A DNA stretch of 64,000 bases from Pseudomonas fluorescens (GCF_001307275.1 NZ_CP012831.1:3464501-3528500), one strand, 5' to 3'; counted from the first letter of the stretch, positions 19,811 to 30,460 are shown. The notes: generated by a model not told the origin, from the sequence alone. Made by a program: numbers and translations.

Positions 19811-20571
19811 TGCCGTTTCGCTATTTCATCAAACAACTTTTATTGCCGCCCGGCATTCTTTTGCTGTTGTTGGCGCTTGCCTGGTGGTGGCGTCATTCGC
19901 GGCCGCGCCTGGCTCGCCTGTGTTTCGCCGTGGGCCTGGGCGGCTTCTGGCTGATGAGCCTGCCGGTGGTGGTGCAGTGGAGCGCCAAGGCACTGGAGCG
20001 TGAACCGCCGTTGCCACGCAGTGAATGGGCGACCCTGGCCCAGCGTGCCGACGCCATCGTGGTGCTGGGTTCCGGTCGCGAGCGCGGTGACCTGGCTTGG
20101 GGGGCGGACCAGCCCACCGGTGTCGGCCTCGAACGCCAGCGTTATGCGGCGCGACTGGCCAAGGCTTCGGGCTTGCCCGTGCTGACGACCGGCGGCTTGC
20201 ACTATGGCACCCCACCCAGTGAAGCAAAGTTGATGGCCGATTCGATGCGGGACGACTTCGGCGTCACCGTTCGCTGGCAGGAAGAGCGCAGCCGCACGAC
20301 CTGGGAAAACGCCCAGATGAGTGCCGAGATCCTGCTGCCGGAAAATATAAAGCGCATTGTGGTGGTCACTCAGGCCTGGCACATGCCGCGTGCGGTCTGG
20401 AGTTTCGAGCGGTCAGGATTTGAAGTGGTGCCGGCGCCTGTCGGCTTCCTGGGCCCGGACAACGCCCGGCCATTGGGTGGCTGGATGCCGGAATTCAAGT
20501 CGATCTGGCAGTCCGGGCAGTTGATGAATGAGGCGATGGGGTTGGTGGGGTATTGGTTGTTCTATCGCTGA
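19810..20571 (+). CDS. YdcF/ElyC family membrane protein (DUF218)
   Basis: 253 residues: two N-terminal hydrophobic segments (about 8-25 and 38-58) and then a DUF218 domain with DAIVVLGSGRERG, ERQRYAARLAKASGLPVLTT and SRTTWENAQMSAE. ElyC of E. coli, the best-studied relative, affects envelope integrity and lipid-carrier metabolism; the exact reaction of this family is unsettled. Its start codon lies at the foot of a strong hairpin. Confidence 0.85.
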   Translation: MPFRYFIKQLLLPPGILLLLLALAWWWRHSRPRLARLCFAVGLGGFWLMSLPVVVQWSAKALEREPPLPRSEWATLAQRADAIVVLGSGRERGDLAWGADQPTGVGLERQRYAARLAKASGLPVLTTGGLHYGTPPSEAKLMADSMRDDFGVTVRWQEERSRTTWENAQMSAEILLPENIKRIVVVTQAWHMPRAVWSFERSGFEVVPAPVGFLGPDNARPLGGWMPEFKSIWQSGQLMNEAMGLVGYWLFYR

Positions 20572-20601
20572 GCATACGAAATGTGTGGGCTGAACATAGT
20601 T

Positions 20602-20695
20602 GTGGCGAGGGAGCTTGCTCCCGCTGGGCTGCGCAGCGGCCCCAAAATTTCTGGGAGCGCTTCGCACTCCAGCGGGAGCAAGCTCCCTCGCCACA
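20602..20695. repeat. REP pair (REPIN), class B
   Basis: Inverted class B arms (GTGGCGAGGGAGCTTGCTCC and complement) between the convergent ends of the YdcF-family gene and lnt. Its centre contains a second inverted word pair (GGGCTGCGCAGCGGCCCC). Confidence 0.85.
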
Positions 20696-20712
20696 AGTGC
20701 TTCCAGAAGGCT

Positions 20713-22236
20713 TTAAACCGTCTTGGCCATCCGGCTCGCCACCAATGCCCAGCCCAGCAGCAACACGCACAAAATGATCAGCGGCCACGAGCGCCATTGC
20801 AGGTACGGGGTCAGGTTGTGCATCGGCACCACTTCGCCGTAGAGGATGCCGCGCTCGAATTGCGGGATCTGTGCGGTGATCTGGCCGAAGGGGTTGATCA
20901 GGCCGGTCACGCCGTTGTTGGTGGCGCGGATCATCCAGCGGCCGGCTTCCAGGGCGCGCATCTGGGCCATTTGCAGGTGTTGCAGCGGGCCGATCGAGGT
21001 GCCGAACCAGGTGTCGTTGCTGATGGTCAGCAGCAGGTCGCTGCGCGCCGAGAGGCTGGCGGCGAACTCCGGGTAGACCACTTCATAGCAGATGAACGGG
21101 GCGATCTGGTAACCCTTGGCTTGCAGCAACGGCTGGTCGGCCGGGCCCCGGGCGAAGTCCGACATGGGCAGGTCGAAGAAGGCGATCAGGCCGCGCAGGA
21201 TGTCCTGTAGCGGCACGTATTCGCCAAACGGCACGAGTTTTTGCTTCAGGTAGGTGCCGTCACCTTCGCCGGTCACGGTGATGCCGTTGTAGTAACGCTT
21301 CTCGTGATGCACCAGTTGCCGAATCGGCACGCCGGTAATCAGCGCCGACTGCCGCTCGGCGGCGAAGTTGCCCATCATGTCCAGGTAGCCCTGGGCGGAC
21401 TCCTTGAGCACCGGCACCGCGGTTTCCGGCCAGATCAGCAGGTCGACGCGCTTGGAGGCGAAGCTCATGTCGCGGTACAGCGCCAACTGCGCGTTGAGCT
21501 GTTCGGGGTCCCACTTCATGCTTTGTTCGATGTTGCCCTGGATCGCCGCGACGCTCAGCGGGTCGCCCGAGGGGCTGGTCCAGGCATGCCCCTTGAGTGC
21601 CATGCCGGCCACCCACGGGCCGATCAACAGCAGCACGCCCGCGGCAATAAAACCTTTGCGGGCACCGCGGATCAGCCGCGGCGCGTTGTACAGCAGCGCG
21701 GCGGTCAGGGCCAGGGTGAAGGAGATCAGCCACATCCCGCCCAGCGGCGCGAGGCCGGCCAGGGGGCCGTCGAGCTGGCTGTAACCGGAATACAGCCACG
21801 GGAACCCGGTGAGGAACCAGCCGCGGAAGGCTTCCTGGCCCAACCACAGCGCGGCGAATGCCAGGGCATCGGCCAAGGGCGCCTCGTTGCGGCGCAGCCA
21901 GCGCGCCCACAGCCAGGCGGGCAGGGCGAAGAACCAGGCGATGGCGGCGATGAACAGCAGCATCAACAGCCCGGCGAGCAGCACCGAGGCTCCACCGAAG
22001 TTATGGATGCTGACGTAGATCCAACTGGTGCCGGCGCCAAACAGGCCAAAACCGAAACACCAGCCACGGCCCAGGGCCTGGCGCGGCGAAAGCTCGCGCA
22101 GCCCGGCATAGAACAAGCCGACCGCCAGCAATGCCAGCGGCCAGAGGTCGAACGGTGCCAGGGCCAGGGTGGTGATCGCACCGGCCGCCACGGCCAGCAG
22201 GTTACCGGGCCAGCCGGGGCGGGTTATCCAGCGCAT
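20713..22236 (-). CDS. lnt: Apolipoprotein N-acyltransferase Lnt
   Basis: Inner-membrane enzyme adding the third acyl chain to lipoproteins, needed for Lol export. About eight hydrophobic segments are followed by the periplasmic nitrilase-like domain. Catalytic residues of the family are visible as Glu in LLIWPETAVP, Lys in KQKLVPFGEYVP and Cys in FICYEVVYP. The length of 507 residues is normal. It is downstream of corC with 27 bases between them, the ybeX-lnt arrangement. Confidence 0.95.
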   Translation of the reverse strand: MRWITRPGWPGNLLAVAAGAITTLALAPFDLWPLALLAVGLFYAGLRELSPRQALGRGWCFGFGLFGAGTSWIYVSIHNFGGASVLLAGLLMLLFIAAIAWFFALPAWLWARWLRRNEAPLADALAFAALWLGQEAFRGWFLTGFPWLYSGYSQLDGPLAGLAPLGGMWLISFTLALTAALLYNAPRLIRGARKGFIAAGVLLLIGPWVAGMALKGHAWTSPSGDPLSVAAIQGNIEQSMKWDPEQLNAQLALYRDMSFASKRVDLLIWPETAVPVLKESAQGYLDMMGNFAAERQSALITGVPIRQLVHHEKRYYNGITVTGEGDGTYLKQKLVPFGEYVPLQDILRGLIAFFDLPMSDFARGPADQPLLQAKGYQIAPFICYEVVYPEFAASLSARSDLLLTISNDTWFGTSIGPLQHLQMAQMRALEAGRWMIRATNNGVTGLINPFGQITAQIPQFERGILYGEVVPMHNLTPYLQWRSWPLIILCVLLLGWALVASRMAKTV

Positions 22237-22263
22237 GTATATCCTTAGCGGGTCTCGCAGGGG

Positions 22264-23103
22264 TTATCGGCCAATGGGTGACAGGCGCAGCAGGTGAATC
22301 CGGCGGCTGTCGGCATTGAGGATGCGGAAGCGCCAGGAGCCGATTTCCGTGGTTTCGTTGCGCTTGGGCAGGTGCCCGAAAGCACTCATCACCAGGCCGC
22401 CGACGGTGTCGAACTCATCGTCGGAGAATTGGCTGTCGAAGAATTCGTTGAAGTTCTCGATCGGCGTCAGGGCCTTGATCAGGAAGTCACCGCTGGGCAG
22501 CGGCTTGATGTAGCTGTCTTCCTCGACATCGTGCTCGTCCTCGATGTCGCCGACGATCTGCTCGAGGACGTCTTCGATGGTGACCAGGCCGGCCACGCCG
22601 CCGTATTCGTCGATGACGATGGCCATGTGGTTGTGGTTGGCGCGGAATTCCCGCAGCAGCACGTTCAGGCGCTTGGACTCGGGCACGAAGGTGGCCGGGC
22701 GTAGCAGGTCCTTGATGTTGAAGCTGTCGCCGTTCTCCTGAAGGATCAGCGGCAGCAGGTCCTTGGCCAGCAGTACGCCCATGACGTCGTCATGGCTCTC
22801 GCCAACGACCGGGTAGCGCGAGTGAGCGGAGTCGACCACGGCGGGCAGGAATTCACGCGGGGTCTGGGTCGCCTTGATGCTGACCATTTGCGAGCGCGGG
22901 ACCATGATGTCCCGCACTTGCAGGTCAGCGACCTGGATGGCGCCTTCGACGATGGCCAGCGCTTCGCTGTCCAGCAGTTTGTTCTGGTGTGCATCGCGCA
23001 GCAGCTCCAGCAGCTCCTGGCGGTTTTTCGGCTCATGGGCAAAAGCCTGGGTGAGCTTGCCCAGCCATGACTTCTGCCCGTTGCTCGATCGATCTTCGCT
23101 CAT
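22264..23103 (-). CDS. corC: CorC/YbeX family protein with paired CBS domains
   Basis: 279-residue soluble member of the HlyC/CorC family. An N-terminal helical segment is followed by two CBS domains (about residues 70-190, with VRDIMVPRSQMV and MAIVIDEYGGVAGLVT) and a C-terminal CorC/HlyC domain with FDTVGGLVMSAFGHLPKRNE. Linked to magnesium/cobalt tolerance and, in E. coli, to ribosome metabolism. It lies between lnt and ybeY in the conserved phoH-ybeY-corC-lnt operon. Confidence 0.93.
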   Translation of the reverse strand: MSEDRSSNGQKSWLGKLTQAFAHEPKNRQELLELLRDAHQNKLLDSEALAIVEGAIQVADLQVRDIMVPRSQMVSIKATQTPREFLPAVVDSAHSRYPVVGESHDDVMGVLLAKDLLPLILQENGDSFNIKDLLRPATFVPESKRLNVLLREFRANHNHMAIVIDEYGGVAGLVTIEDVLEQIVGDIEDEHDVEEDSYIKPLPSGDFLIKALTPIENFNEFFDSQFSDDEFDTVGGLVMSAFGHLPKRNETTEIGSWRFRILNADSRRIHLLRLSPIGR

Positions 23104-23142
23104 AGCGATTACTCTGAATCCTTTGTCGTTACAGTTGATGTA

Positions 23143-23601
23143 TCAGTGTTCGTCGCCGGCGTAGGGGTCGGGATGACCCAGCTCTGCAAGCAACGTTCGT
23201 TCCAGTGCTTCCATTTCTTCGGCTTCGTCATCTTCTATATGGTCGTAACCCAGTAGATGCAAGCAGCCGTGAATCACCAGATGGGCCCAGTGGGCCTCGG
23301 GGGGCTTGTCTTGTTCCGCCGCTTCACGCTCCACCACCGGGACGCAGATCACCAGGTCGCCCAGCAGCGGGATGTCGAGCAGCTCGTCGGGAACGTCGGC
23401 GGGGAACGACAGCACGTTGGTGGCGTAGTCTTTCTGCCGCCAAGTGTGGTTCAGCTCGCGGCCTTCGGGCTCGTCCACCAGGCGGATCGTCAGCTCCGAG
23501 TCGGCGCTGCGCTGGCGCAGGGCCAGTTCGCACCATTGGCGGAACTGGGCTTCGCTGGGGGCGGCGTGTTCGCAGGCCACTTGCAGGTCGAGTTCAAGCA
23601 T
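23143..23601 (-). CDS. ybeY: Endoribonuclease YbeY (rRNA maturation factor)
   Basis: Single-strand-specific metal-dependent RNase active in 16S rRNA 3' end maturation and ribosome quality control. The zinc-binding signature [15 protein letters not shown] is complete at about residues 111-125. The ATG at 23601 overlaps the phoH stop by 8 bases, showing tight coupling; the longer upstream frame inside phoH is not used. Confidence 0.95.
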   Translation of the reverse strand: MLELDLQVACEHAAPSEAQFRQWCELALRQRSADSELTIRLVDEPEGRELNHTWRQKDYATNVLSFPADVPDELLDIPLLGDLVICVPVVEREAAEQDKPPEAHWAHLVIHGCLHLLGYDHIEDDEAEEMEALERTLLAELGHPDPYAGDEH

Positions 23602-24604
23602 TGTGGCGATTGCCTTTGCCTTCGGTCGTGTCGTCGGCCTCGCGATTCTCGAAGCGCTCGTAGGCTTCGACAATGCGCTGGACCAACGGATGGCGCACGA
23701 CGTCCTTGGGCATGAAGTGCGTGAAGCTGATGCCTGGCACGTCCTTGAGGACCTGGATCACATGGTTCAGCCCGGACTTGGTGCCACGGGGCAGGTCGAC
23801 CTGGGTGATGTCCCCGGTGATGACGGCGGTGGAGCCGAAGCCGATCCGGGTCAGGAACATTTTCATCTGCTCGACCGTGGTGTTCTGGCTTTCGTCGAGG
23901 ATGATGAAGCTGTTGTTCAGGGTACGACCGCGCATGTAGGCCAGCGGCGCGACCTCGATGACCTGGCGCTCGATCAGCTTGGCGACGTATTCGAAGCCGA
24001 GCATTTCATACAGCGCGTCATAGAGCGGGCGCAGGTACGGGTCGATCTTCTGGGCCAGGTCGCCGGGCAGGAAGCCGAGTTTTTCACCCGCTTCGACCGC
24101 CGGTCGCACCAGCAGGATGCGCCGTACCTGTTCGCGCTCCAGCGCATCGACGGCGCAGGCCACGGCCAGGTAGGTCTTGCCGGTACCGGCCGGGCCGATG
24201 CCGAAGTTGATGTCGTTGCCCAGGATTTCCTTCACGTAGCGCTGCTGATTCAAGCCGCGAGGGCGAATCATGCCTTTTTTCGTGCGCAGGGCCACGGCAG
24301 GTTCCGACGGGGCGTGGTTGTCGAGTTCTTCGACAGCCGATTCCTGCAGGAACAGGTGGACCGTATCCGGCGACAGCTCGCTCCCCTTGGTTTCCCGGTA
24401 GAGACGGCGCAGCAGGTTTTCCGCGGAGGTGGTGTGCTTGGGTTCGCCGATCAGCTCGAACTGGTTTCCGCGGTTGCGGATCTCGATGGCCAGGCGCTGT
24501 TCGATCAAGCGCAGGTGCTCGTCGAATTGCCCGCACAGATTGGCGAAGCGGCGAGCTTCAAAGGGCTCGAGAATAAAGCGATGTGGTTCGATGGGTGCGT
24601 TCAA
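23594..24604 (-). CDS. ybeZ: PhoH-like ATPase (YbeZ)
   Basis: 336-residue PhoH-family NTPase partnered with YbeY. Walker A is GPAGTGKT and Walker B is [15 protein letters not shown] start at 24604 gives the family-typical beginning [19 protein letters not shown]; no in-frame ATG lies nearby and no strong ribosome binding site is visible, so the start is less certain than the gene. A non-homologous in-frame extension reaches 24778 into a REP pair and is disregarded. Confidence 0.93.
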   Translation of the reverse strand: MNAPIEPHRFILEPFEARRFANLCGQFDEHLRLIEQRLAIEIRNRGNQFELIGEPKHTTSAENLLRRLYRETKGSELSPDTVHLFLQESAVEELDNHAPSEPAVALRTKKGMIRPRGLNQQRYVKEILGNDINFGIGPAGTGKTYLAVACAVDALEREQVRRILLVRPAVEAGEKLGFLPGDLAQKIDPYLRPLYDALYEMLGFEYVAKLIERQVIEVAPLAYMRGRTLNNSFIILDESQNTTVEQMKMFLTRIGFGSTAVITGDITQVDLPRGTKSGLNHVIQVLKDVPGISFTHFMPKDVVRHPLVQRIVEAYERFENREADDTTEGKGNRHNA

Positions 24605-24717
24605 GGTCGTTTTTAGCCGCCCAGGGGCAATTGAGATGAAACCAAGGATAGCGCCAGTAGGCTGGGTGCGAAAGCTCTTAAACAGGCGAATCCGATCACA
24701 AGGCTTGGCACGATTCA

Positions 24718-24809
24718 CTGTGGGAGCGAGCTTGCTCGCGATGGGGGCCTCACATTCAACATGAGAATTGACTGCCATGCCGCTATCGCGAGCAAGCTCG
24801 CTCCCACAG
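24718..24809. repeat. REP pair (REPIN), class A
   Basis: Inverted GTGGGAGCGAGCTTGCTCGC arms in the 216-base gap between miaB and ybeZ, which are transcribed in the same direction. The transcript of miaB into ybeZ would contain this structure. Confidence 0.85.
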
Positions 24810-24820
24810 GAAGTGTGGGG

Positions 24821-26149
24821 TTACTGGATCAGTGAACCCCGCAGGGAGTGCGGTTGCGCGGCGTCGATGTGCACGTCGGCGAACTGGCCGATCAGCGCCG
24901 GGGTGTCGCAGCGGAAATTGACGATGCGGTTGTTTTCGGTACGTCCTTGCAGCTCGCCGGGGTCTTTTTTCGAATAATCGGTCACCAGAATCCGCTGGAC
25001 GGAACCGACCATTTGTCGGCTGATCTCGAAGCCTTGCTGGTTGAGGCGATGCTGCAAGGCGTTGAGCCGTTCTTTTTTCAGTTCTTCCGGGGTGTCGTCC
25101 GCCAGGTCGGCCGCCGGGGTTCCAGGGCGCTGGCTGTAGACGAAGGAATAGGAGAAGTCGAAGCCCACGTCTTCGATCAGCTTCATGGTCTGCTGGAAGT
25201 CTTTCTCGGTTTCACCGGGGAAACCGACGATAAAGTCCGAGCTGATGCAGATGCCCGGCACTGCCGCACGCAATTTGCGCAGCTTGGATTTGTACTCCAG
25301 CGCCGTGTGGTTGCGCTTCATGGCCGCGAGGATCCGGTCGGAACCCGATTGCACCGGCAAGTGCAGGTGCTTGACCAGCTCGGGAACCTCGGCGTGGGCC
25401 TGGATCAGGCTGTCGGAGAACTCCAGCGGGTGAGACGTGGTGTAGCGGATGCGGTCGATGCCGTCCACCGCCGCCACCACGCGGATCAGCTCGGCGAGGT
25501 CCGCCAGGCGCCCGTCATGGGTCAGGCCGCGATAGCCGTTGACGTTCTGCCCCAGCAGGGTCACTTCGCGCACGCCGTTTTCGGCCAGGTGGATGATCTC
25601 GGCGATCACGTCGTCGAACGGTCGGCTGACTTCTTCGCCGCGGGTATAGGGCACCACGCAGAACGTGCAGTACTTGCTGCAGCCTTCCATCACCGACACA
25701 TAGGCGCTTGGGCCGTCGATGCGCGGTTCGGGCAGGTGGTCGAACTTTTCGATTTCCGGAAACGAGACATCCACTTGCGGCAGCTTGGTCGCACGCGCGG
25801 CGTCGATCATCTCCGGCAGACGGTGCAAGGTCTGCGGGCCGAAGACCACGTCCACGTACGGGGCACGATCACGAATGGCCGCGCCTTCCTGGCTGGCCAC
25901 GCAACCGCCCACGGCGATGACCATTTCCGGGTTGGCCAGCTTCAGCTCGCGCCAGCGGCCGAGCTGGGAATACACCCGGTCCTGGGCGCGCTCGCGGATC
26001 GAGCAAGTATTGAGCAGGATCACGTCCGCGTCTTCGGCGCGGGCGGTGACTTCCAGGGCCTGGTGTTCACCCAGCAGATCGACCATGCGCGAGCTGTCGT
26101 ACTCGTTCATCTGGCAACCGTGGGTTTCGATGTAAAGCTTCTTGGCCAT
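24821..26149 (-). CDS. miaB: tRNA-2-methylthio-N6-dimethylallyladenosine synthase MiaB
   Basis: Radical SAM methylthiotransferase modifying i6A37 in tRNAs that read UNN codons. The N-terminal UPF0004 domain carries [16 protein letters not shown] and GGCVA cysteines. The radical SAM cluster is CSKYCTFC and a C-terminal TRAM domain covers about residues 375-440. The length of 442 residues is standard. ATG 26149 gives [13 protein letters not shown]; the longer frame adds an unlikely extension into the divergent promoter region. Confidence 0.96.
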   Translation of the reverse strand: MAKKLYIETHGCQMNEYDSSRMVDLLGEHQALEVTARAEDADVILLNTCSIRERAQDRVYSQLGRWRELKLANPEMVIAVGGCVASQEGAAIRDRAPYVDVVFGPQTLHRLPEMIDAARATKLPQVDVSFPEIEKFDHLPEPRIDGPSAYVSVMEGCSKYCTFCVVPYTRGEEVSRPFDDVIAEIIHLAENGVREVTLLGQNVNGYRGLTHDGRLADLAELIRVVAAVDGIDRIRYTTSHPLEFSDSLIQAHAEVPELVKHLHLPVQSGSDRILAAMKRNHTALEYKSKLRKLRAAVPGICISSDFIVGFPGETEKDFQQTMKLIEDVGFDFSYSFVYSQRPGTPAADLADDTPEELKKERLNALQHRLNQQGFEISRQMVGSVQRILVTDYSKKDPGELQGRTENNRIVNFRCDTPALIGQFADVHIDAAQPHSLRGSLIQ

Positions 26150-26282
26150 GGACGGAGTCATCACGTGATTCAAAGAACCGCGCATTATAGGGAACAAGTC
26201 CCCCGGTTCCTACCGCTGTGCGAGCAGTGGCTATGCTATAGTTCGCGCCCTCATTTTTACCCGCCGATGTGTTTCGCCAGCC

Positions 26283-26612
26283 ATGACCAAACGTGAAGCT
26301 CCAATCTACAAGGTGATTTTCCTTAACCAGGGCCAGGTGTTCGAAATGTACGCCAAGCAGATCTATCAAAGTGATCTGTGGGGCTTCCTGGAAGTGGAAG
26401 AGTTCGTCTTTGGCGAGCGCACGCAAGTGGTCGTCGATCCGAGCGAAGAAAAGCTCAAGGCGCAGTTCGAAGGCGTGGTGCGCAGTTTCGTGCCGATGCA
26501 TTCGATCGTGCGCATCGACGAAGTCGAACGCCTGGGCACGCCGAAAATCAGCGAAGCCCGCGGCGCGGTTGGCAACGTGATGCCGTTTCCGATGCCGATG
26601 CCTGAGAAGTAA
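26283..26612 (+). CDS. DUF1820 family protein
   Basis: 109-residue soluble protein of the DUF1820 family, conserved next to miaB in Pseudomonas; function unknown. It has the compact signature YKVIFLNQGQVFEMYAK and a Met/Pro-rich end (VMPFPMPMPEK). No clear Shine-Dalgarno sequence precedes the ATG. TATGCT and TATAGT hexamers at 26232-26242, 40-50 bases upstream, are plausible -10 elements of its promoter, without a good -35. Confidence 0.9.
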   Translation: MTKREAPIYKVIFLNQGQVFEMYAKQIYQSDLWGFLEVEEFVFGERTQVVVDPSEEKLKAQFEGVVRSFVPMHSIVRIDEVERLGTPKISEARGAVGNVMPFPMPMPEK

Positions 26613-26634
26613 GACTCAAGACCGAGGTGCTCCC

Positions 26635-26729
26635 AATCGCGAGCAAGCTCGCTCCCACACTGGATTGTCGATGCTCGCAAACTTGTGCGCACAGAGAACC
26701 CATGTGGGAGCGAGCTTGCTCGCGATTAG
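26635..26729. repeat. REP pair (REPIN), class A, reversed arm order
   Basis: Arms point the opposite way from most pairs here: ATCGCGAGCAAGCTCGCTCC on the left and GTGGGAGCGAGCTTGCTCGC on the right. It occupies the gap between two convergent genes. Confidence 0.85.
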
Positions 26730-26751
26730 GTCATCAAGGCCGAAGCAATAG

Positions 26752-27306
26752 TCAGGGCAGCGGCGAAAAAGGCGTACGCCCATCGGCGTTCTGCAATTCC
26801 ATCAGGTATTTGCGAAAGATCTGGCCCAGCACCTGGGTCGCCACTTCCAGCTCGTCGCGGGGCATCTGCTCGGCGACTTCGTCGGCGGTGTCCAGGGCTT
26901 CTTCGGCGCCGTTGACCGCGGCCATCTTCAAGACGATGTAGGCCTGGACGTTGTTGGCTGGAACGCCTTCGCCATGGAAGAACATGCCGCCGAGCTTGAA
27001 TTGCGCCTGGGCATGGCCTTGCAGCGAGGCTTTTTCGAAGTAGTTGAGGGCTTGCTTGAGGTCGCGGGGTGCAGCCTTGCCTTCGTAGTAGAACTCGCCC
27101 AACTCGTATTGCGCTTGTGCATCGCCTGCGTCCGCCGCTTTTTGACAGGCGTCGAGTGCCGGTGCGAGATCTTGTGGCTGGGTATTGAGCGTGCAACGGC
27201 CCAGCGCCGGGATCAACAACGAGTTGCCGCCTGCCTGTGCATTCGCCAGCAGCGGCTGAAGGAGCAACAGGCAGCCCAAGGCAAGGGTGCGGCCGGTGCG
27301 GTTCAT
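26752..27306 (-). CDS. Secreted SEL1-like/TPR repeat protein
   Basis: 184 residues with a signal peptide ending near LLANAQA, then two to three SEL1-type repeats (about residues 55-130) such as AGDAQAQYELGEFYYEGKAA and GHAQAQFKLGGMFFHGEG. SEL1 repeats usually mediate protein contacts in the periplasm. A gene of this type sits next to hemL in other pseudomonads. No specific function can be assigned. Confidence 0.87.
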   Translation of the reverse strand: MNRTGRTLALGCLLLLQPLLANAQAGGNSLLIPALGRCTLNTQPQDLAPALDACQKAADAGDAQAQYELGEFYYEGKAAPRDLKQALNYFEKASLQGHAQAQFKLGGMFFHGEGVPANNVQAYIVLKMAAVNGAEEALDTADEVAEQMPRDELEVATQVLGQIFRKYLMELQNADGRTPFSPLP

Positions 27307-27484
27307 GGGAATCGACTTACCTCTGAGGGGCGCGCGGACCCTCCGGGGGATCCAATAAGCGCGCATTATGAAATAAGCGGGGCCATCCTTACAAAGTCTT
27401 TACTCGTTTTTCTGCTGCACGGGAATGCTAATAGCAGCTTCGGGCATAAATACGTAGGAAAAGGGCGGGAGGTTGTCAGCAATC

Positions 27485-27512
27485 ACTGACGCCAGCTTCA
27501 GCTAGCGTCAGT
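27485..27512 (-). terminator. Hairpin downstream of hemL
   Basis: ACTGACGC and GCGTCAGT arms, extended inward by AGCT/AGCT, form a near-perfect stem 12 bases beyond the hemL stop. No long T-run follows on the minus strand. It adjoins a perfect DnaA-box sequence at 27512-27520. Confidence 0.5.
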
Positions 27513-27523
27513 TATCCACAGGC

Positions 27524-28807
27524 TTACTTCAGTGCCGCGAAGGCCCGCTCGGCTGCATCGAGGGTGATCTTCAGCTCGGTCTCGCCATGGGCGATGGAGG
27601 TGAAGCCGGCTTCGAACGCACTCGGGGCCAGGTACACGCCGCCGTCGAGCATCAGGTGGAAGAAGCGCTTGAAGCGGTCGGCATCGCTGGCCATGACGTC
27701 TTCGAAGGTGACGATGTCATCGGCGCCACTGAAATACAGGCCAAACATGCCGCCGGCCTGGGTGGTCACGAAGGGGATACCCGCCGCATCGGCGCGGATC
27801 TGCAGGCCGTCGAGCAGGCGAGTGGTGTAGTCGGTCAGTTCGGCGTGGAAGCCCGGGCGGCTGATCAGGCGCAGGGTGGTCAGGCCGGCGGCCATGGCCA
27901 ACGGGTTGCCCGACAGCGTCCCGGCCTGGTAGACCGGGCCCAGCGGTGCGATGCATTCCATGATGGCGCGCTTGCCGCCGAAACAGCCGACCGGCATGCC
28001 GCCGCCGATGATCTTGCCGAAGGTGCTCAGGTCCGGCGTGACGCCGTAATGGGCCTGGGCGCCACCGAGGGCCACGCGGAAGCCGGTCATCACTTCATCG
28101 AAAATCAACACCACGCCATGCTGGTCGCACAGGCTGCGCAGGCCTTCGAGGAAACCCGGCGCCGGCGGCACGCAGTTCATGTTGCCGGCCACCGGCTCGA
28201 CGATGATGCAGGCCACTTCCTGGCCGACTTCGCCGAGCATCTTCTCGACTTCTTCGAGGTCGTTGAACGGCAGGGTCAGGGTGTGTTTGGCGAACGCCGC
28301 CGGCACACCGGCCGAGCTCGGCACGCCCTGGGTCAGTGCGCCGGAACCGGCCTTGACCAGCAGGCTGTCGGAGTGGCCGTGGTAGCAGCCTTCGAACTTG
28401 ATGATGCTGTCGCGCCCGGTGTAGCCCCGCGCCAGGCGGATCGCACTCATGGTCGCCTCGGTGCCGGAGCTGACCATGCGCACCATTTCCATCGATGGCA
28501 CGATCGAGCAGACCAGGTCGGCCATCTCGGTCTCCATCGCGGTCGGGGCCCCGTAGGACAGGCCGTGGACCAATTGCTTGCGCACCGCATCCAGCACGTC
28601 CGGATGGCTGTGGCCGAGGATCATCGGGCCCCAGGAACCGACGTAGTCCACATAGCGCTTGTCGTCTTCGTCGGTGACGTATGCGCCTTCGGCGTGCTTG
28701 AAGAACAGCGGGGTGCCGCCGACGCTCTTGAACGCACGAACAGGCGAGTTAACGCCGCCGGGGATGTGTTTCTGGGCATTGGCAAACAGGGTTTCGGAAC
28801 GGGACAT
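27524..28807 (-). CDS. hemL: Glutamate-1-semialdehyde 2,1-aminomutase HemL
   Basis: PLP-dependent enzyme converting glutamate-1-semialdehyde to 5-aminolevulinate for haem synthesis. The PLP-lysine is in [12 protein letters not shown], and other signatures are [15 protein letters not shown] and [23 protein letters not shown] sequence ([20 protein letters not shown]). The length of 427 residues is standard. It lies 28 bases downstream of thiE, completing the thiD-thiE-hemL block. Confidence 0.97.
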   Translation of the reverse strand: MSRSETLFANAQKHIPGGVNSPVRAFKSVGGTPLFFKHAEGAYVTDEDDKRYVDYVGSWGPMILGHSHPDVLDAVRKQLVHGLSYGAPTAMETEMADLVCSIVPSMEMVRMVSSGTEATMSAIRLARGYTGRDSIIKFEGCYHGHSDSLLVKAGSGALTQGVPSSAGVPAAFAKHTLTLPFNDLEEVEKMLGEVGQEVACIIVEPVAGNMNCVPPAPGFLEGLRSLCDQHGVVLIFDEVMTGFRVALGGAQAHYGVTPDLSTFGKIIGGGMPVGCFGGKRAIMECIAPLGPVYQAGTLSGNPLAMAAGLTTLRLISRPGFHAELTDYTTRLLDGLQIRADAAGIPFVTTQAGGMFGLYFSGADDIVTFEDVMASDADRFKRFFHLMLDGGVYLAPSAFEAGFTSIAHGETELKITLDAAERAFAALK

Positions 28808-28835
28808 GGTTGGGCTCTCGAAAACGAAAAATGGA

Positions 28836-29462
28836 CTATTTGATCTGCAGCAGCTCGTTGAAGGCGCGGGCGCGGCGCGTCACTTCAGCGCTGCTGTCGG
28901 CGCCGAACAGGCCGTGGACCACCGCCAGCAGGTCGACCCCGTGGGCCACCAGCGGGGCGGCGTTCTCCAGAGTGATGCCGCCGATGGCGCACACCGGAAT
29001 ATGCAGTTTGATGCGCGCCTGTTCGAGCAGTTCAAGGTTTGCGCTGGGGGCGCCGGGCTTGGTGTTGGAGTTGAAGAAGCGCCCGAACGCGACATAACTG
29101 GCGCCTTCGCTGGCGGCCTGTTCGGCCAGGGCCAGGCTGGCGTGGCAGGTGGAGCCGACGATCGCCTTGTGCCCGAGCAGCGCCCGCACCGGCGCCAGCG
29201 GGCCATCGGTCTGGCCCAGGTGCACGCCGACGCCCAGGCGCGCGGCCAGTTCGGCGTCGTCGTTGATGATCAACTGGGTCTTGTAGCGCTCGCACAGGTT
29301 GCGCAGGGCTTCGGCCTCGCGCAGGCGGCGGGCTTCGTCACTGCTTTTGTCGCGGTATTGCAGCAGGGTCACGCCACCTTCCAGCGCCGCTTCGACATAA
29401 GCGAGGAACTTGCCGGCCAGCAATTGGCTATCGGTGATGGCGTACAGGCCACGTAATTTCAT
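28836..29462 (-). CDS. thiE: Thiamine-phosphate synthase ThiE
   Basis: Joins hydroxymethylpyrimidine diphosphate and hydroxyethylthiazole phosphate to thiamine phosphate. TIM-barrel signatures are YAITDSQLL at the start, [19 protein letters not shown], and the phosphate loop [10 protein letters not shown]. 208 residues is normal. It starts 17 bases after the thiD stop and is co-transcribed with it. Confidence 0.95.
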   Translation of the reverse strand: MKLRGLYAITDSQLLAGKFLAYVEAALEGGVTLLQYRDKSSDEARRLREAEALRNLCERYKTQLIINDDAELAARLGVGVHLGQTDGPLAPVRALLGHKAIVGSTCHASLALAEQAASEGASYVAFGRFFNSNTKPGAPSANLELLEQARIKLHIPVCAIGGITLENAAPLVAHGVDLLAVVHGLFGADSSAEVTRRARAFNELLQIK

Positions 29463-29479
29463 TCCACAGGCCTCCGGTG

Positions 29480-30277
29480 CTACGAGCAGAAATCCAGCGG
29501 CAGGCGACGCGGCACGAACTGGCCTTTGCCCAGTTGTTCGGCATCGCGCAAGGTGCGCCAGGTGTAATCCAGTGCTGTCTTGACGGCGCTGGCGAGCTGT
29601 TCGCCCTGGGCCAGCCGACCGGCCAGGGCGCTGGCCAGGGTGCAGCCGGAACCGTGGTAGCTGCCGGGCAAGCGCTGGCAGGTAAAGGTTTCGCGGCGGC
29701 CATCGCGGCTGTACAGGCGATTATGGACTTCATGTTCGTCGCCGTGACCGCCGGTGATCAACAGGTGTTTGACGAAGGGCAGCAGTTTTTCCGCGCACTC
29801 GTCGGCGCTGCCCTCGGGCAGTTCGGCAAGGATGCGTGCTTCAGGCAGGTTGGGGGTGGCGATGATGGCCAGGGGCAGCAGGCGTTCGCGCATGGCGTAG
29901 CCGACTTCATCCTTGCCCAGGCGCCCGCCACCGCCGGCGCGCAGCACCGGGTCGCAGACCATCGGCAGATGCGGGTGGGCCTGGAGCAGTTCGACCACCG
30001 TGTCGACCATTTCCAGTGAGCCGAGCATCCCCAGCTTGACCGCCGCGACCGGCGAATCGTTGAGCACGGCATTGGCTTGCGCCAGCACCCACTCGCGATC
30101 GAGCACGCGGAAATCGCTGACGTTGACGGTGTCTTGCACGGTCAATGCGGTAACGGCCGGGGCGGCATGACAGCCCTGGGCGAGCAGGGCTTCGATATCT
30201 GCCTGCAAACCGGCGCCCCCACTGGGATCGTGGCCGGAGAGACAGAGGACAACGGGGCGAGAGCTGTAGATATTCAT
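29480..30277 (-). CDS. thiD: Hydroxymethylpyrimidine/phosphomethylpyrimidine kinase ThiD
   Basis: Ribokinase-fold kinase that phosphorylates HMP and HMP-phosphate in thiamine synthesis. Signatures are [20 protein letters not shown] near the N-terminus and [17 protein letters not shown] near the C-terminus, with the anion hole and catalytic Cys/Asp region. The start chosen, ATG 30277, gives [20 protein letters not shown]; the 7-residue upstream extension is less likely. Confidence 0.95.
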   Translation of the reverse strand: MNIYSSRPVVLCLSGHDPSGGAGLQADIEALLAQGCHAAPAVTALTVQDTVNVSDFRVLDREWVLAQANAVLNDSPVAAVKLGMLGSLEMVDTVVELLQAHPHLPMVCDPVLRAGGGGRLGKDEVGYAMRERLLPLAIIATPNLPEARILAELPEGSADECAEKLLPFVKHLLITGGHGDEHEVHNRLYSRDGRRETFTCQRLPGSYHGSGCTLASALAGRLAQGEQLASAVKTALDYTWRTLRDAEQLGKGQFVPRRLPLDFCS

Positions 30278-30365
30278 GGTGCGCGAGCTTACCACCAAAC
30301 CTGTTTTATCGGTGGCGGGAGTCAGAGGATTTGTACGCTGCCTGTGATGGCAAGGCCCGGCTCAT

Positions 30366-30460
30366 CGTGGCGAGGGAGCTTGCTCCCGCTGAGGTGCGAA
30401 GCGCCTCCCGATAACAGGCGGCCGCTTCGCGCCCGAGCGGGAGCAAGCTCCCTCGCCACG
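30366..30460. repeat. REP pair (REPIN), class B
   Basis: Inverted GTGGCGAGGGAGCTTGCTCC arms around a GC-rich centre, in the divergent gap between thiD and ladS. It is the only large structure in the ladS upstream region. Confidence 0.85.

Noticed and set aside
24605..24778. Longer N-terminus of the PhoH-like protein
   Set aside because: The extension runs through a REP pair and lacks family similarity; the conserved part starts at NAPIEPHRF.
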